A DNA stretch of 15,250 nt from CAYMRL01 sp964473205 (lineage in GTDB: Bacteria > Deinococcota > Deinococci > Deinococcales > Trueperaceae). Below the pieces are notes generated by a model. The model searched no databases. It had not been told where the DNA came from and worked only from the letters and a program-made list of their open reading frames with translations. This document shows, in pieces, positions 13,363 through 15,250 of this stretch. The stretch is taken from the NCBI GenBank assembly GCA_964473205.1, contig CAYYOK010000081.1, forward strand, positions 1-15,250, written 5' to 3'. Each line of letters opens with the position of its first letter. The first letter of the stretch is position 1. Both the position numbers and the translations under genes were made by a program.

Positions 13363-14742
13363 ATGCCTAAGAAGAGCTCGAGCAGGCGCGCAGCGCCTAC
13401 TGCCGCGGCCCGCGCCGTCATCGTCGGTGCGGCTCGCACGCCGTTCAGCCGGGCCGGCTCCGATTACCAGCGGCTCGTCGGGTACGACCTCGCGCGCATG
13501 GCGCTGAGCGGCGCGCTGGCGCGCAGCGGCGTGGAGCCTGGCGCCGTCCAGCAGGTCGTGATGGGCAACGTCGTCCAGAACACCGCGAACGCCAACGTCG
13601 CGCGCGATGCGGCGCTGGCGGCGGGCGTGCCGCTGAGCGCGCCGGCTCACACGGTCAGCATGGCGTGCATCTCCGCGAACCGCGCGATCGCCGACGTCGC
13701 GGCGGGGATCGCGGGCGGAGACCTGAGCCTGGCCGTCGCCGGCGGCGTCGAGATGCTGGGGGACGTGCCCGTCGGCTTCTCGCGCGAGGTCAGGCGCCGC
13801 CTCTTCGCCAGCCGGCGCTACCGCAACGCGCTCGAGTGGCGCGCCTTCTTCGCAGGCCTGCCGCTGAGCGAGCTCCTGCCCAAGGCGCCGCCGATCGCCG
13901 AGTTCACCACCGGCGAGACGATGGGCGTCAGCGCCGACCGCCTGGCCGCGCGTTTCGGCGTCGGCAGGGAGGAGCAGGACGCCTTCGCCCTGCGCTCCCA
14001 TCAGCTCGCAGCACAGGCTCAGCGCGAGGGGTGGCTGGGCGCCCAGGTCGTGCCGGTGACCGTACCCGGCGGCCGCGGCGGTCCGGGCGGCGGTGGCCGA
14101 GGCGCCGCGGGCGGCGGCGTGCGGGTGGTGACCTCGGACAACGGCGTGCGCGAGGACACGAGCATCGAGAAGCTGGCGTCTCTCTCGCCCGCCTTCGTCA
14201 AGCCTTTCGGAACCGTCACCGCCGGCAACGCCAGCCCGCTGACCGACGGCGCCGCTGCCGTGGTGCTCGCCGCGGAGTCGTACGCCGCCGAGCGCGGCCT
14301 CACCGCCAGGGCGCGCATCCTCGGCTACTGCTTCGTGGCGCAAGACCCGCAGGACGAGCTGCTGCTGGGCCCCGCCTACGCCGTGCCGCGCTTGCTGGGG
14401 CGCAACGGGCTGACCCTGGCCGACATCGACGTCGTCGAGGTGCACGAGGCGTTCGCAGGGCAGGTGCTGGCTGTCGCCAACGCCCTCGCGTCCGAGGGTT
14501 TCGGCCGCGAGCGGCTGGGGCTGGCCGGCGCCTACGGCAGCCTCGACATGGAGCGCGTCAACCGCTGGGGCGGCTCGATCTCGCTTGGTCACCCGTTCGG
14601 AGCGACCGGCGCCCGCCTGGTGGCGACGGCCGTCGACAGGCTCGAGCGCGAGGACGGGACGCTGGCCATCGTCACCGCCTGCGCCGCCGGCGGGCTCGGA
14701 CACGCGCTGCTCCTCGAGCGCATGCCTGGAGGCGCGGCGTGA
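13363..14742 (+). CDS. fadI: Acetyl-CoA C-acyltransferase (3-ketoacyl-CoA thiolase, FadI/trifunctional-beta-like)
   Basis: The 459-residue protein shows the complete thiolase active site: nucleophile C102 (SMACISANRA), H361 (EVHEAFAGQ), H410 (SISLGHPFGATGARL) and C440 (TACAAGGLG). The SLGHPFGATG and TGETMG (183-188) sequences point to the FadI/mitochondrial trifunctional beta-subunit branch rather than to acetoacetyl-CoA synthase types. It performs the last step of beta-oxidation, releasing acetyl-CoA. It has a short basic N-terminal extension (1-16) and an unusual Gly/Arg-rich loop (236-252, GGRGGPGGGG...) before the second half. The gene overlaps the next one by four bases (GTGA), and the FadI-FadJ order matches that in E. 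coli. The fadI symbol is assigned by motif and context, with moderate certainty. Confidence 0.85.
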   Translation: MPKKSSSRRAAPTAAARAVIVGAARTPFSRAGSDYQRLVGYDLARMALSGALARSGVEPGAVQQVVMGNVVQNTANANVARDAALAAGVPLSAPAHTVSMACISANRAIADVAAGIAGGDLSLAVAGGVEMLGDVPVGFSREVRRRLFASRRYRNALEWRAFFAGLPLSELLPKAPPIAEFTTGETMGVSADRLAARFGVGREEQDAFALRSHQLAAQAQREGWLGAQVVPVTVPGGRGGPGGGGRGAAGGGVRVVTSDNGVREDTSIEKLASLSPAFVKPFGTVTAGNASPLTDGAAAVVLAAESYAAERGLTARARILGYCFVAQDPQDELLLGPAYAVPRLLGRNGLTLADIDVVEVHEAFAGQVLAVANALASEGFGRERLGLAGAYGSLDMERVNRWGGSISLGHPFGATGARLVATAVDRLEREDGTLAIVTACAAGGLGHALLLERMPGGAA

Positions 14743-15250
14743 AGCCGGCCGACCAGCCCGCTGCCTCGGGGGCCGCTGGCGTGGAAGGCGCCGGCCTGCG
14801 CATCGAGCGGCGCGGCGGCGTCGCGCTGCTGGTGATAGACCAGCCGTCGCGGCCGGTGAACCTGCTCGATACGGCGCTGCTGAGCGCCCTCTCGCAGGCC
14901 GTCGACGAGCTCGTCGCCGACGCCGGTGTCGTCGGGGCCGTGCTGTGCAGCGCGCGTCCCGGCTCGTTCCTGGCGGGCGCCGACGTCTCCTCGTTCCTCG
15001 ACTACGGCTCGCCGGCCGAGGTCGAGGCGGCCATCCACGCCGGCAACGCCCTGCTGGCGCGCATCGAGGCTTGCGGCAAGCCGCTGGTGGCGGCGATCGA
15101 CGGCGCGTGCCTCGGCGGCGGCACCGAGCTGGTGCTGGCGCTGCGCTACCGGCTGGCGAGCACCGGCTCCGCGACCCGCATCGGCCGGCCCGAGGACCAG
15201 CTCGGGCTGCTGCCTGGCCTCGGCGGCTGCGTGAGGTTGCCGGAGCGCGT
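14739..15250 (+). CDS. fadJ: FadJ-like fatty acid oxidation enzyme, N-terminal enoyl-CoA hydratase domain (3'-truncated)
   Basis: The frame is open to the window end, giving 170 complete codons. It starts at a GTG inside the thiolase stop, with GGAGG at 14728-14732 six bases upstream. After about 18 linker residues comes a crotonase domain: GSFLAGADVSSF (75-86), GACLGGGTELVLALRYRLAS (122-141) and IGRPEDQLGLLPGLGG (148-163). The oxyanion-hole region and both catalytic glutamates (E130 and E152) are present, so hydratase activity is expected. The N-terminal style (NLLDT, PGSFLAGAD) and the thiolase neighbour suggest the multifunctional alpha subunit FadJ/FadB, whose dehydrogenase domain would lie beyond the window. 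A stand-alone enoyl-CoA hydratase cannot be excluded. Confidence 0.8.
   Translation, partial: MKPADQPAASGAAGVEGAGLRIERRGGVALLVIDQPSRPVNLLDTALLSALSQAVDELVADAGVVGAVLCSARPGSFLAGADVSSFLDYGSPAEVEAAIHAGNALLARIEACGKPLVAAIDGACLGGGTELVLALRYRLASTGSATRIGRPEDQLGLLPGLGGCVRLPER

Noticed and set aside
13099..14703. Long minus-strand open frame (534 codons) opposite the thiolase gene
   Set aside because: The opposite strand encodes a thiolase with all four active-site residues. The antisense product is low-complexity Arg/Ala/Gly without motifs.

Overview
The window is GC-rich and densely coded, with short gaps and several overlapping or nearly touching genes. No rRNA, tRNA, insertion sequence or CRISPR array is visible. 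Three things suggest a Deinococcota bacterium, perhaps of the Truepera group: high GC, TANNNT hexamers a few bases upstream of start codons that lack a Shine-Dalgarno sequence (the leaderless pattern common in that phylum), and a yojF-bshB2 pair for bacillithiol metabolism, a thiol known from Firmicutes and Deinococci. This placement is an inference; no marker gene is present.

Left end (1-3654), cell surface. The window opens inside a large extracellular protein that carries an intact-looking dockerin module and a SASA-type SGNH carbohydrate esterase domain. A convergent lipoprotein follows, with two InlB-B-like repeats and a C-terminal beta-rich (DNRLRE/CBM-like) domain. The 333-base gap between them holds a degenerate 16-17 bp tandem repeat and a strong rho-independent terminator for the lipoprotein gene.

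Middle left (3884-7715), signalling. A minus-strand operon encodes a NarL/LuxR-type response regulator, a HAMP-GAF histidine kinase and a polytopic membrane protein, all with overlapping ends. Divergent from it is a second membrane protein that is visibly a paralogue of the first. The shared upstream region carries three inverted repeats, two of them placed just upstream of a plausible promoter for the divergent gene. The simplest model is a two-component envelope-sensing module that regulates itself and its divergent partner.

Middle right (7740-13342), metabolism and transport. Here lie an extended-SDR oxidoreductase, the convergent yojF-bshB2 operon, a divergent M24 aminopeptidase, a convergent two-TM RCK potassium-channel-like protein with an atypical selectivity filter, and a PfkB-family sugar kinase. 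The channel and kinase genes are divergent, with only five bases between their outermost ATGs and with mirrored -10-like hexamers.

Right end (13363-15250), fatty acid beta-oxidation. A FadI-like thiolase is translationally coupled (GTGA overlap) to the start of a FadJ-like multifunctional enzyme that is cut by the window edge.

The most interesting points are the paralogous membrane proteins around the two-component system with its palindromic control region, the TVLGQGD pore signature, and the dockerin-bearing esterase.
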